Below, one piece after another: positions 36,297 through 44,582 of a stretch of 64,000 bases of DNA. The stretch comes from an uncultured Dehalococcoidia bacterium (GTDB lineage: Bacteria; Chloroflexota; Dehalococcoidia; Lucifugimonadales; CAJWUJ01), in NCBI GenBank assembly GCA_913047625.1, contig CAJWUJ010000001.1:121863-185862 (forward strand), read 5' to 3'. Position 1 is the first letter of the stretch, and each line of letters begins with the position of its first letter. A program made the translations under genes and the position numbers. The notes below the pieces were generated by a model that was not told the origin of the DNA, searched no databases, and worked only from the letters and a program-made list of their open reading frames with translations.

Positions 36297-36758
36297 CTAA
36301 CTTATTGCTTCTATTAGTTTTTTGTATCTATTACCATTAGCGCGTGTTGTGATAATTCGACTATCCGTGCCAGATATATGGATATCTATTGCCAAGTGTT
36401 CCTGAGGTAGTAAATGGCCATACTTATTTGCCCACTCGATAACGCAAACACTATCGCTATTAAAATATTCGTCTAGCCCAAGGTCTATTACTTCAAGCGG
36501 GTCGTCAATTCTGTACAGATCCATGTGGTACATAACTAGGTTTCCTTGATATTTATGGATGAGGACAAATGTTGGGCTATGAACATATTCCATGAATCCA
36601 AGACCTGATGCAATACCTTGGGCTAGACATGTTTTGCCAGCTCCAATAGGGCCAGAAAGCAAAATTACGTCATTAGGTGCCGATTGCATTCCAATTGATT
36701 TACCTAGTTCCAGTGTTTCATTTGGACTTGTACTATGGTGTTCTTTTAAGGTAGTCAT
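36297..36758 (-). CDS. tsaE: tRNA threonylcarbamoyladenosine biosynthesis ATPase TsaE
   Basis: TsaE is the ATPase that resets the TsaBD complex in t6A synthesis. The 153-residue protein has Walker A LLSGPIGAGKTCLAQGIA (about residues 32-50). It also has SPTFVLIHKYQG, the HMDLYRI switch and CVIEWANKYG. The thiL stop lies 11 nt upstream, so thiL-tsaE-tsaB appear co-transcribed. Confidence 0.94.
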   Translation of the reverse strand: MTTLKEHHSTSPNETLELGKSIGMQSAPNDVILLSGPIGAGKTCLAQGIASGLGFMEYVHSPTFVLIHKYQGNLVMYHMDLYRIDDPLEVIDLGLDEYFNSDSVCVIEWANKYGHLLPQEHLAIDIHISGTDSRIITTRANGNRYKKLIEAIS

Positions 36759-36769
36759 CGCTCACTCTC

Positions 36770-37801
36770 TTATTTTGTAATAAAATGATCCCAGCCATCA
36801 ACTTGCAGGCATAGTTGATCATTGTTGCGATCCAATACCGTAACTGATTGAGCTTCCTGTTGAATAATTTCTCCGATTATAGTACTTGGAGTAAGTAGGG
36901 AATTATTTAATTGTTGTACTAATGCACTGGGGGCAGTATATATTAGTTCATATTCTTCGCCACTTTGGAGTGCTAAGAGAGCCTGTTCTTTGCTGGAGAG
37001 AGACTTTAGCGAATTATTAACGGGGAGCAGTGGTTGATGTATTTTGGCAGAAACCTTGCTTGCATCACATAATCTGGATAAGTCTGCGTATAAGCCGTCA
37101 CTTATATCAATTGCTGCACTTACACCAGAACTAGCGAGTTTTAGTCCTTCATGTATCCTCGCACTGTGCGGTCGATTGTGAGTAGTAATGACATGCTGCC
37201 TCTCTAGTTTTGTTAAAGAACTGAAAGCTTTATCTTGGTTATTTGTAAGCAGTTTTAATCCGGCTAATGCCCCTCCTACTGTGCCGGTGACTGCTACGCT
37301 TTCTCCAACTTGTGCACCAAATCTAGTCACTGGTTTTTGAGAACAATACCCGAACAGGGCTATATTTATAAATTCTGGGACAGACTTGGAAATATCACCT
37401 CCTACAACTCGACAGCCGTATTCATTTGAGGCTTCTAAAATACCAGTGTACAAAGATAAAATGTCAGAGGTGAAACTGTCGGGATTTAACCCAAGTGAAA
37501 TCACACAGTAAAGAGGAATCCCTCCCATTGCTGCGATATCGCTTAGGTTCGCGGTCATTGCTTTCCAGCCAATATCATCCCACTGAGAGTTGATTGAATT
37601 GAAATGAACTCCTTCCACTGATGTATCCGTTGTCAAGAGTTGAGTGCTTTTAGGGGATTCCCAGACGGCGGTGTCATCACCTATGCCTGCTACCAGCTGG
37701 AATTTGGGATCTATATTATTGGGTGCGGAGCTTTCTATGAGCTTCTGAAGGGAGTTGATTAGCGAAAACTCACCGATGTCTTTCAGTTTAGTTTGTTTCA
37801 T
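36770..37801 (-). CDS. thiL: thiamine-monophosphate kinase
   Basis: ThiL phosphorylates thiamine phosphate to the active diphosphate. The 343-residue protein shows AGIGDDTAVWESPKSTQLL, DTSVEGVHFN, MTANLSDIAAMGGIPLY, VVGGDISKS and the IDISDGLYADL motif, which bind ATP and Mg2+. It opens the thiL-tsaE-tsaB run, an arrangement seen in several bacteria. Confidence 0.93.
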   Translation of the reverse strand: MKQTKLKDIGEFSLINSLQKLIESSAPNNIDPKFQLVAGIGDDTAVWESPKSTQLLTTDTSVEGVHFNSINSQWDDIGWKAMTANLSDIAAMGGIPLYCVISLGLNPDSFTSDILSLYTGILEASNEYGCRVVGGDISKSVPEFINIALFGYCSQKPVTRFGAQVGESVAVTGTVGGALAGLKLLTNNQDKAFSSLTKLERQHVITTHNRPHSARIHEGLKLASSGVSAAIDISDGLYADLSRLCDASKVSAKIHQPLLPVNNSLKSLSSKEQALLALQSGEEYELIYTAPSALVQQLNNSLLTPSTIIGEIIQQEAQSVTVLDRNNDQLCLQVDGWDHFITK

Positions 37802-37950
37802 AAGAATTTAGCAGTTCCCTTAGATTCTTCAAACTATACGATGTTTAAAGCTGCAGAGTTACGTGTCTGTGGGCTTATGGTTAACATATAGCAATCTTTT
37901 ACAAGTAATTTTGTCATCTTCATCCATTTCTTTCAACTGGCTAAACACGA

Positions 37951-37956
37951 TATAAT
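37951..37956 (+). promoter_or_regulatory. possible -10 element upstream of tRNA-Lys
   Basis: A perfect TATAAT is found 77 nt before tRNA-Lys; the matching -35 (TTCTTT) is poor, so this is tentative. The rest of the 231-nt gap before the tRNA shows nothing else recognisable. Confidence 0.3.
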
Positions 37957-38032
37957 AAGGTTTTGGACTGTATGTCTGCAGGATGTCGATCTTTACTTGG
38001 AGGATCTTCGTTTCTTGTGCTAAAGACTATAG

Positions 38033-38108
<76 letters not shown>

Positions 38109-38144
38109 TTTTGGTGGAATAATTCGCATAGTAGGTACAATTTT

Positions 38145-38924
38145 ATGGATGTGTGGGTCGAACGACTCAATAAATATGTGGAAATTACTCAAAAGACAGA
38201 CCCATCTGGTCAGCGTGTTTATTTAATTGAAGGGGATTCTGATTTGACTGGCCAGTCCTTACCTTCTGTAACTACTATTTTGCAGACAGTGGTGAATAAG
38301 CCTGGATTGCTCAATTGGGCCAGATCTAGCACTCTTAGGGCGGTCGAAAAGACAATCCGAACCAAGTTTTTGTCTGACGGTATCATCACCATTCCTGAGA
38401 ATCAGATGAACGGTATCTTGAACGGATCTAAGGAAAGACAAGAAGAAGAACGGCTTACTGCTTCCCGCTACGGTACCATTGCTCATGAACTTTTAGAACA
38501 ACTGAGCCAGGGTAAGTCCCCCGATATACCCGACGAATTTTCATTTTTGGTTGAATCATGGAGGGAATGGGTTCTACAAACTGGGATTATCTTTGAGCAT
38601 ACTGAAGGCTATGTTTATCACACTGGTGGATTTGCGGGCAGTTTCGACGTTATTGGATCAATTGCTGGAGAAAAAGTCTTGATTGACTATAAAACCTCAA
38701 AAGGAATTTATGCTGAATACGCATTGCAACAGGGAGGCTATAAATTAGCCTATGAAGAAATGACAGGAGAAATAATCAATAAGGGGTTTGTGTTGAAATT
38801 ACCCCGTGGGGTACAGAATGGGAGACTGTCTGTCGTTGAAGTGAAGGATTTAGAAAGGGCAGGTCAGGGATTTTATACGGCATTTGAACTATATTCCTTC
38901 CTGCACGGTACTATCTGGAAATAG
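38145..38924 (+). CDS. PD-(D/E)XK nuclease family protein (RecB/Cas4-like)
   Basis: This 259-residue protein carries the RecB-type nuclease core in its second half: GTIAHELLEQL (motif with His), GGFAGSFDVIG (metal Asp), VLIDYKTSKG (the D..xK pair), and the QQGGYKLAYEE motif (QxxxY). The first 90 residues have SLPSVTTILQ and NWARSSTL, a pattern common in phage-type exonucleases of this superfamily. The exact role is unknown. It starts 36 nt after tRNA-Lys and is followed by xthA. Confidence 0.8.
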   Translation: MDVWVERLNKYVEITQKTDPSGQRVYLIEGDSDLTGQSLPSVTTILQTVVNKPGLLNWARSSTLRAVEKTIRTKFLSDGIITIPENQMNGILNGSKERQEEERLTASRYGTIAHELLEQLSQGKSPDIPDEFSFLVESWREWVLQTGIIFEHTEGYVYHTGGFAGSFDVIGSIAGEKVLIDYKTSKGIYAEYALQQGGYKLAYEEMTGEIINKGFVLKLPRGVQNGRLSVVEVKDLERAGQGFYTAFELYSFLHGTIWK

Positions 38925-38981
38925 TGATTGGAGTTAATTATTAAACTGCGGTAAAACAGGACTGTGGGGATGGGTAGCAAA

Positions 38982-39758
38982 ATGTTAGTAGCAACTTGGA
39001 ATGTGAATTCAATCAGAGCGCGTCTAGAGCGGTTTATGCTGTGGTTAGAACTTGTTCAGCCTGATGTAGTGTGTCTTCAGGAAACCAAAGTTGAGGATCA
39101 GACATTTCCTTTGGAACCGATAGAAGAGTTAGGTTATCATGTGGCTGTCAACGGGCAAAAGTCTTACAACGGTGTTGCCCTTATATCAAAATATGAAATT
39201 GATGATATTAGATGCTCTTTTGATAAAGAACTGGATACTCAAGGGGCACGGTTTATTTCCGGTATTATCAAGGATGTAAGAATGATGTCAGTCTATGCTC
39301 CTAACGGAGCCTCAGTGGAACTAGAACAATATGCGAGGAAACTGCTGTGGTATAAATCGTTCATGAACTACATTGAGAAAGAACTCATAGAAGACGATAA
39401 AATTATTATTGGCGGTGATTTCAACATCGCATATAGGCCTATTGATATTGACCGGCCAGCTGATTGGGAAGGATCTGTGCTGTATAATCCCGAGATCTGT
39501 GGATATTTGGACCGGTTGATAGAAATGGGTTTCCTAGACGCTTTTAGAATTCATCAGCAAGACGCTGGATATTATTCCTGGTGGGACTATAGGAACTTGG
39601 GTTTTCAAACCAATAACGGGTTAAGGATAGATTATTTATTCGTAAGCGGTAGTCTTAGCCATTTATGTGATGGAGCATATATTGACAGAGAACAACGCAA
39701 AGGATTGAAGCCTTCAGATCACGCGCCAGTTCTTGCGAGCTTTATTCAAAAGGTATAG
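38982..39758 (+). CDS. xthA: exodeoxyribonuclease III
   Basis: This AP endonuclease/3'-exonuclease acts in base-excision repair. The 258-residue protein begins MLVATWNVNSIRARL and contains CLQETKVEDQ (metal Glu), SVYAPNGASV, GGDFNIAYRPIDI, YSWWDYR and the C-terminal RIDYLFVS and KPSDHAPVLA. Upstream in-frame GTG (38964) and ATG (38970) exist; the third start gives the canonical N-terminus. tRNA-Leu lies 15 nt after the stop. Confidence 0.94.
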   Translation: MLVATWNVNSIRARLERFMLWLELVQPDVVCLQETKVEDQTFPLEPIEELGYHVAVNGQKSYNGVALISKYEIDDIRCSFDKELDTQGARFISGIIKDVRMMSVYAPNGASVELEQYARKLLWYKSFMNYIEKELIEDDKIIIGGDFNIAYRPIDIDRPADWEGSVLYNPEICGYLDRLIEMGFLDAFRIHQQDAGYYSWWDYRNLGFQTNNGLRIDYLFVSGSLSHLCDGAYIDREQRKGLKPSDHAPVLASFIQKV

Positions 39759-39773
39759 GTTAATCATCATTTA

Positions 39774-39858
39774 GGGGAAGTGTCGGAATTGGTAGACGAG
39801 CACGGCTTAGGACCGTGTGCCGCAAGGCGTGGGGGTTCGAGTCCCCCCTTCCCCACCA
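39774..39858 (+). tRNA. tRNA-Leu (TAG)
   Basis: This is an 85-nt class II tRNA with a long variable arm. The acceptor is GGGGAAG/CTTCCCC, the anticodon arm is CACGG-CTTAGGA-CCGTG (anticodon TAG), the T-arm is GGGGG-TTCGAGT-CCCCC, and CCA is encoded. Confidence 0.96.
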
Positions 39859-39885
39859 TTAGATTTTCCTGAATAATAATGGATG

Positions 39886-40494
39886 CTACTTTTGACGGGT
39901 AATAGGGGAATCCCATTTCTCAGAAAATACGAGTTCATTCCCTTTTATCCGTACTCTCTTTTCTTGATCACGTGTCTTGAATTTGTCTGTTACAGGACGT
40001 GAATGATCGTAATAACCCACTGCTACTGCAGTGATCGGTTCAAACTCATTAGGCACATGAAATATGCGTCGTACTTGTTCTGGGGAAAATCCTGCCATTA
40101 GATGAGCATGCATTCCTATTGTCGTTGCTTCTAGGTTTAAGTTTTGTAGGGCAGCTCCAACATCATGGAAAGCATGCTTGTTTGGCGTATCATTCTTTTT
40201 AAGCTTAGCCACTGCTATCAGAAGTAATGGTGCGTGTTTGGCCCACTCCTGATTACCAGGTGTTAATGTGGATAGAATCATTCCATGGCTTTTATTGAAG
40301 TTTATGCCCGCAATGAATCTCCAAGGCTGTTCGTTGGATGCAGATGGAGCCCATCGTGCAGCTTCGATTAGTTGCCAGAAAACTGCTATATCCAGAAGTT
40401 TATTAGCATCAAAGGAGCGAGGACTCCATCTTGAGGCTAATAAATCGTGAATTTGGAAATCTATATTAGGCATGGATTGGAATTTTGGATCCAT
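39886..40494 (-). CDS. nitroreductase family protein
   Basis: This 202-residue FMN-dependent nitroreductase-like protein has LLASRWSPRSFDANKLLD and LIEAARWAPSASNEQPWRFI, the FMN-binding signature. The C-terminal GFSPEQVRRIFHVPNEFEPITAVAVGYY completes the fold. The open frame runs into the 5S rRNA gene upstream, so the real start is ATG 40494 (or 40473). No strong ribosome site is seen. Substrate is unknown. Confidence 0.85.
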   Translation of the reverse strand: MDPKFQSMPNIDFQIHDLLASRWSPRSFDANKLLDIAVFWQLIEAARWAPSASNEQPWRFIAGINFNKSHGMILSTLTPGNQEWAKHAPLLLIAVAKLKKNDTPNKHAFHDVGAALQNLNLEATTIGMHAHLMAGFSPEQVRRIFHVPNEFEPITAVAVGYYDHSRPVTDKFKTRDQEKRVRIKGNELVFSEKWDSPITRQK

Positions 40495-40496
40495 CT

Positions 40497-40555
40497 TGAA
40501 GTTATCGCTTTGAAATGTGCCGGCTGCGGGATTTTTTAGAGATTGTATAACTTCA
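40497..40555. repeat. 9-bp perfect inverted repeat before the nitroreductase gene
   Basis: TGAAGTTAT (40497-40505) and ATAACTTCA (40547-40555) flank a 41-nt interval between the 5S gene and the nitroreductase ATG. It might be an operator or an RNA stem; nothing else supports either. Confidence 0.35.
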
Positions 40556-40571
40556 CGGTGTAGAAATAGCA

Positions 40572-40696
40572 GAGCCCCTGGCAACGTCCTATTGTCCCGG
40601 CAAGTCGCCCCGCAAGTATCGTCGGCGCTAAAACGTTTCACTGCCGTGTTCGGTATGGGAACGGGTGGTTCCACTTTGCTAGAGTCACCTGGGCTC
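40572..40696 (-). rRNA. rrf: 5S ribosomal RNA, isolated gene
   Basis: Minus-strand sequence reads through typical 5S blocks: GTGGAACCACCCGTTCCCATACCGAACACGG (quoted here as helix/loop II-III landmarks at about 40678-40648) and a terminal helix in which CAGAGCCC near 40698 pairs with GGGCTCTG near 40570. Mature ends are approximate (about 120-125 nt). No 16S or 23S gene lies within 24 kb downstream or 39 kb upstream. It has its own consensus promoter. Confidence 0.9.
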
Positions 40697-40708
40697 TGAA
40701 CTATTTAA

Positions 40709-40737
40709 AAGTTAGCGTACACTCGCCTGTATGTCAA
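40709..40737 (-). promoter_or_regulatory. promoter of the lone 5S rRNA gene
   Basis: On the minus strand a perfect TTGACA (40737-40732), a 17-nt spacer and TAACTT (40714-40709) lie just ahead of the 5S 5' end. Transcription would begin close to 40702. Confidence 0.65.
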
Positions 40738-40769
40738 GGTATCGACTTATTTTAGGCTTTTGGTAAACG

Positions 40770-40822
40770 GTATCCATGACAGTTTTTATTTGACATGCTA
40801 ACATTTTCACTGTCATGGATAC
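40770..40822. repeat. 14-bp perfect inverted repeat spanning the lepA start codon
   Basis: GTATCCATGACAGT (40770-40783) and ACTGTCATGGATAC (40809-40822) are exact reverse complements separated by 25 nt. The right arm contains the lepA ATG (40815). As RNA it would hide the start codon; as DNA it could be a protein-binding site. Confidence 0.85.
40776..40804 (+). promoter_or_regulatory. candidate lepA promoter giving a near-leaderless mRNA
   Basis: ATGACA (40776-40781), a 17-nt spacer and an extended -10 TGC-TAACAT (40799-40804) would start transcription about 4 nt before the lepA ATG. lepA has no Shine-Dalgarno sequence. Confidence 0.45.
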
Positions 40823-42665
40823 TTCATTGATCAGAAACTTTTGTATCATTGCTCATATTGACCACGGTAAGTCAACTCTGGCAGATCGAATGTTAGAAAT
40901 TACAGAAACTGTCTCAAAAAGAGAGATGTCTGAACAACATCTTGACCAAATGGATCTTGAACGGGAGAAAGGGATCACTATAAAAGCTCAGGCAGTTCGA
41001 ATGAACTATCAAGGGGATGGAGCTGTTTCATATCAGCTTAACTTAATCGACACTCCTGGTCATGTAGATTTCAGCTATGAGGTTTCTAGAAGCCTTGCGG
41101 CATGTGAGGGTGCAATTTTGGTTGTCGATGCTAGCCAGGGGATTCAAGCTCAGACCCTAGCTAATGTTTATCTTGCTTTAGAAAGGGATTTGACTATCAT
41201 TCCTGTGTTAAACAAGATTGATCTTGCAGTTGCTGATCCTGAAAGGGTCTCTAATGAGATGCAGGAAGCTTTTGGGTTTCGACAGGATGAAATAGTGTCT
41301 ATATCTGCAAAGAGCGGGGAAGGAGTCCAGTCTTTACTCAAAGCTATTGTTGAGAGGATACCAGCCCCGGATGGAAACCCAAAGTCTCCATTAGCTGCTT
41401 TGATCTTTGATTCGGTTTATGATTCCTACAGGGGGGTCTTAGCTTATGTTCGTGTAATGAATGGGCAGATTAAAGCTTCTCAGCGGATTCTATTAATGGG
41501 GAGTCGGGCAACTGCTGAAGTACTGGAAGTTGGAACTTTTAGCCCAAAGCTGAAAAAGGAACAACTTCTTGGGGTTGGAGAAGTTGGTTACATGGCTACA
41601 GGTTTAAAAAATATTGCTGAATGCAGGGTAGGGGATACAGTAACTCTGGAAGCAAATTCAGCGTTAGTTCCTTTAGATGGTTATAGAGCATTAAAGCCTA
41701 TGGTCTTTTCTGGTCTGTATCCGACAGAACCATCCCAATACAGCAATCTTAGGCTGGCTTTGGAGAAACTACAGTTAAACGATCCTTCGCTAGAATTTGT
41801 GCCAGAAGTCTCATTTGCTCTTGGTCCTGGATTCAGATGTGGATTTTTGGGTTTACTCCACAAAGAAATTGTGCAAGAACGCTTGGAACGGGAATATTTG
41901 TTGGATTTAATATTCACTGCTCCAAACGTTGCTTATGAAGTGCTAACTGTTAAGGATGAGATACTGGAATTAGGAAACCCTGGTGAATTTCCCTCCCCTG
42001 AAACTATTAGTGAAATTCGAGAACCTTGGCTCGAGTTAAGAGTGGTAACTCCTTCTCGATATATGGGGAGCATTTTGGAACTGATGAACTATCGACGTGC
42101 TTTGCATAAGGGAATTGAATATTTAAGTGCGGCATCTTTGGGTAAAGATCAATCTGCAAATACCAATCCCTCATCTGATTCGAGGGTGCTTCTTGAATTT
42201 GAAGTTCCTATGTCAGAAGTCATTGCTGATTTATATGGGCAAATCAAGTCCCGTAGTCAAGGTTATGCATCTATAGATTACGATTTTAGTCAATACAAAC
42301 CTGCACAATTGGTGCGATTGGACCTCCTTGTAAATAATGAAAAAATAGATGCTATGTCGTTGATCGTTCATAAAGAAGATGTTTATAAGAGAGGTAAAGA
42401 TATTGTGAACAGGATGAGATCATTAATTCCGCGGCAAATGTTCGATGTTCCAATACAAGCTGCTGTAGGTAGCAAAATTATTGCGCGTGAAACCATAAAG
42501 GCATTGCGGAAAAATGTCTTGTCTAAGTGTTACGGCGGAGATATTACAAGGAAGCGTAAGTTGCTTGAGAAACAGGCTGAAGGGAAAAAACGAATGAAAA
42601 ACGTCGGCAAAGTTGAAATTCCCCAGGAAGCATTCTTGGCTGTGATGTCTTCTGAGGAAACTTAG
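40815..42665 (+). CDS. lepA: elongation factor 4 (LepA)
   Basis: LepA is a ribosome-associated GTPase involved in back-translocation or initiation quality. The 616-residue protein has G1 AHIDHGKSTLADRM, the EREKGITIKAQ switch, G3 DTPGHVDFSYE, G4 NKIDL and SAKSGEG. The LepA-specific C-terminal domain has SQGYASIDYDFSQY and CYGGDITRKRKLLEKQ. The start is a perfect fit to the family. No ribosome-binding site is visible, and an inverted repeat covers the ATG. Confidence 0.96.
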   Translation: MDTSLIRNFCIIAHIDHGKSTLADRMLEITETVSKREMSEQHLDQMDLEREKGITIKAQAVRMNYQGDGAVSYQLNLIDTPGHVDFSYEVSRSLAACEGAILVVDASQGIQAQTLANVYLALERDLTIIPVLNKIDLAVADPERVSNEMQEAFGFRQDEIVSISAKSGEGVQSLLKAIVERIPAPDGNPKSPLAALIFDSVYDSYRGVLAYVRVMNGQIKASQRILLMGSRATAEVLEVGTFSPKLKKEQLLGVGEVGYMATGLKNIAECRVGDTVTLEANSALVPLDGYRALKPMVFSGLYPTEPSQYSNLRLALEKLQLNDPSLEFVPEVSFALGPGFRCGFLGLLHKEIVQERLEREYLLDLIFTAPNVAYEVLTVKDEILELGNPGEFPSPETISEIREPWLELRVVTPSRYMGSILELMNYRRALHKGIEYLSAASLGKDQSANTNPSSDSRVLLEFEVPMSEVIADLYGQIKSRSQGYASIDYDFSQYKPAQLVRLDLLVNNEKIDAMSLIVHKEDVYKRGKDIVNRMRSLIPRQMFDVPIQAAVGSKIIARETIKALRKNVLSKCYGGDITRKRKLLEKQAEGKKRMKNVGKVEIPQEAFLAVMSSEET

Positions 42666-42678
42666 TTTCTAAATTTAT

Positions 42679-42700
42679 ATTGTTCTATGATTGTTCTATG
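42679..42700. repeat. tandem 11-nt duplication between lepA and galU
   Basis: ATTGTTCTATG occurs twice back to back in the short gap between the convergent lepA and galU genes. No function is evident. Confidence 0.6.
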
Positions 42701-42704
42701 TTGG

Positions 42705-43529
42705 TCATAATAGCGAGGATAGGAAGCTATTGATTTGCCCCCATTTTTCTGGTTGTTGGGAGAGTTCGTGAATCGCTGCCTGCGTAATACCAAGTGCTGA
42801 CCCCGCGTCTATTCTTGTTCCAGAAATACGGAGAGCAGAGATTGAGCTTTCCTGAGCAAGTTCATTTTTCACCTTAGTGAGTAGATTATCGTCTGGTACT
42901 AGTCCGGAATGTTTATTCAAGAGATCCATGACTTCGCTGGTAAATAAGTAACGTCCTATAACAGCCAGGTTCGAAGGTGCATTTTCAGGAATTGGTTTTT
43001 CAACAAAATATTCAGCCGTAAACGAAGCTTCCTCTAGTCGATTACTGGGTTTGACTATGCCGTAATTCGAAGTTTCATCAGTAGGAACTGTAACTACACC
43101 TACTAATGAATGTTGCAGTGCTTTGTATTTGCTTTGTAACTGTTTAACTGCTGAAATATGGTGGAAAACCAAATCATCGGGTAGGCATACAATAAATGGA
43201 CTATTATCTACAAACTCTTTTGCTTCTAAAATTGCGTTGCCCAATCCATTGGGTGTCTCCTGATAAATAAACTGAAGATCAACGCCACGATATTTGGAAA
43301 GTACAGTGTGTGGCTGAGATGATGAAGTAAGGTATTCTTTTATCAATGGTTTTTTGCTTGATGTTACGATGCCAATTTGATTGACCTCAGCTTCGATCAG
43401 TTCTTCTAGTATGTAGTCAATTAGTGGCTTATTAAGGACTGGAAGAAGCTCTTTGGGAACTACTTTGGTTATTGGATTAAGTCGAATGCCCTGACCTGCT
43501 GCTGGTATTACTGCTTTTTGGATTATCAA
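42705..43529 (-). CDS. galU: UTP-glucose-1-phosphate uridylyltransferase
   Basis: GalU makes UDP-glucose for envelope polysaccharides and glycolipids. The 274-residue protein shows KAVIPAAGQGIRLNPITKVVPKE near the start (nucleotide-binding G-x-G-x-R and Lys). It continues with PFIVCLPDDLVFH, NYGIVKPS, YFVEKPIPENAPSNLAVIGRY and RIDAGSALG. The start is TTG at 43529 with GGAGAG nearby. It is transcribed against lepA and divergently from rsmA. Confidence 0.93.
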   Translation of the reverse strand: MIIQKAVIPAAGQGIRLNPITKVVPKELLPVLNKPLIDYILEELIEAEVNQIGIVTSSKKPLIKEYLTSSSQPHTVLSKYRGVDLQFIYQETPNGLGNAILEAKEFVDNSPFIVCLPDDLVFHHISAVKQLQSKYKALQHSLVGVVTVPTDETSNYGIVKPSNRLEEASFTAEYFVEKPIPENAPSNLAVIGRYLFTSEVMDLLNKHSGLVPDDNLLTKVKNELAQESSISALRISGTRIDAGSALGITQAAIHELSQQPEKWGQINSFLSSLL

Positions 43530-43581
43530 TTAACTCTCCATCAATTGCGTAGTTTCAGCAGTCTATCACAGAGAAATTACG

Positions 43582-43610
43582 TTGACATGTACTGTAGGCA
43601 AGCATAGGAT
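43582..43610 (+). promoter_or_regulatory. promoter for rsmA-ispE-dinG-ogg
   Basis: A perfect TTGACA (43582-43587), a 17-nt spacer and TAGGAT (43605-43610) lie about 80 nt before the rsmA ATG. Confidence 0.6.
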
Positions 43611-43688
43611 ACATTCACATTTCCAAGCTGATATTTGTTTTTGATCCGCGTGATTTAAGATCTATTTTATCAGTAAATCAACTTCGTA

Positions 43689-44582
43689 ATGAATACAGAA
43701 ATCTTCTCTAGTTCAGGTAATAAGAACGATATGCTTCGGTCAGTGTATTCTTTATTGCGGCGGTATCAGCTCACTCCGAATAAGCAACTAGGTCAGAATT
43801 TCCTTGTAGACGAAGATGTCTATAGTGTAATTAGAGATGCAGCTGGTTTGAAGGCAGGGGATAATGTTTTGGAAGTCGGTCCAGGCTTAGGTATTTTGAC
43901 TGAGATGCTATTAGAAGATATTCAGCTTGACGGTCAATTAATAGTAGTGGAAAAAGACAGACGTTTCGAGAAGTTATTACTAGAACGATTTGGGCCAAGA
44001 GTACATCTTCTCTTTCAGGATGCTCGATATCTCCAGATCGATCAACTATTCAATGGGAAAGATCAATTTAAATTTGTAGGTAATTTGCCCTACAATGCAG
44101 GTACTTATATTTTGCGGAATCTTTTGGAAAATCATCGTCGACCTAAAGAATCTACTGTTCTTTTGCAAAGAGAAGTAGTTGAACGTATAACTGCAGCTCC
44201 TGGTGAGATGTCTGCCCTTTCGGTGGCTGTACAGACAATTGGTGTTCCTGCCATTATGGCCACAGTACCCAAAGAGTGTTTCCATCCACAGCCCTCAGTA
44301 ACATCCGCGGTTTTGAAGGTTTCTTCTTTTGATACTCCTTTGATACCAGATGCGGATCGAGGAGCGTTTTTCAAGCTAATAAGAGCAGGGTTTTCGGCCA
44401 GAAGGAAAACCCTGCGGAATGCTCTGGCAAATGGATTTAAGATTGATACTACCTTGTCCTCTAGCATTTTAGAGAAAGCTAGCATTGATCAACAAGTGCG
44501 ACCTGAGTCGTTACGTGTAACTGAGTGGATTCTTTTGTACGAAACTATTAAGAAGGCATATGATGGAATACTTGAAACTTAA
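43689..44582 (+). CDS. rsmA: 16S rRNA (adenine1518/1519-N6) dimethyltransferase
   Basis: RsmA (KsgA) dimethylates two adenines near the 3' end of 16S rRNA. The 297-residue protein has LTPNKQLGQNFLVDEDV, the SAM motif VLEVGPGLGILTEML, and the catalytic FVGNLPYNAGTYIL (NLPY). C-terminally it has FHPQPSVTSAVLKV and IRAGFSARRKTLRNAL. It heads a four-gene run in which each following gene overlaps the previous one. Confidence 0.95.
   Translation: MNTEIFSSSGNKNDMLRSVYSLLRRYQLTPNKQLGQNFLVDEDVYSVIRDAAGLKAGDNVLEVGPGLGILTEMLLEDIQLDGQLIVVEKDRRFEKLLLERFGPRVHLLFQDARYLQIDQLFNGKDQFKFVGNLPYNAGTYILRNLLENHRRPKESTVLLQREVVERITAAPGEMSALSVAVQTIGVPAIMATVPKECFHPQPSVTSAVLKVSSFDTPLIPDADRGAFFKLIRAGFSARRKTLRNALANGFKIDTTLSSSILEKASIDQQVRPESLRVTEWILLYETIKKAYDGILET

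Noticed and set aside
31860..38032. TPP riboswitch before thiE or thiL
   Set aside because: thiE follows rnhB too closely, and the gap upstream of thiL lacks the conserved TPP core.
40495..40674. N-terminal extension of the nitroreductase frame to 40674
   Set aside because: The extra codons lie in the 5S rRNA gene and do not resemble the protein family.
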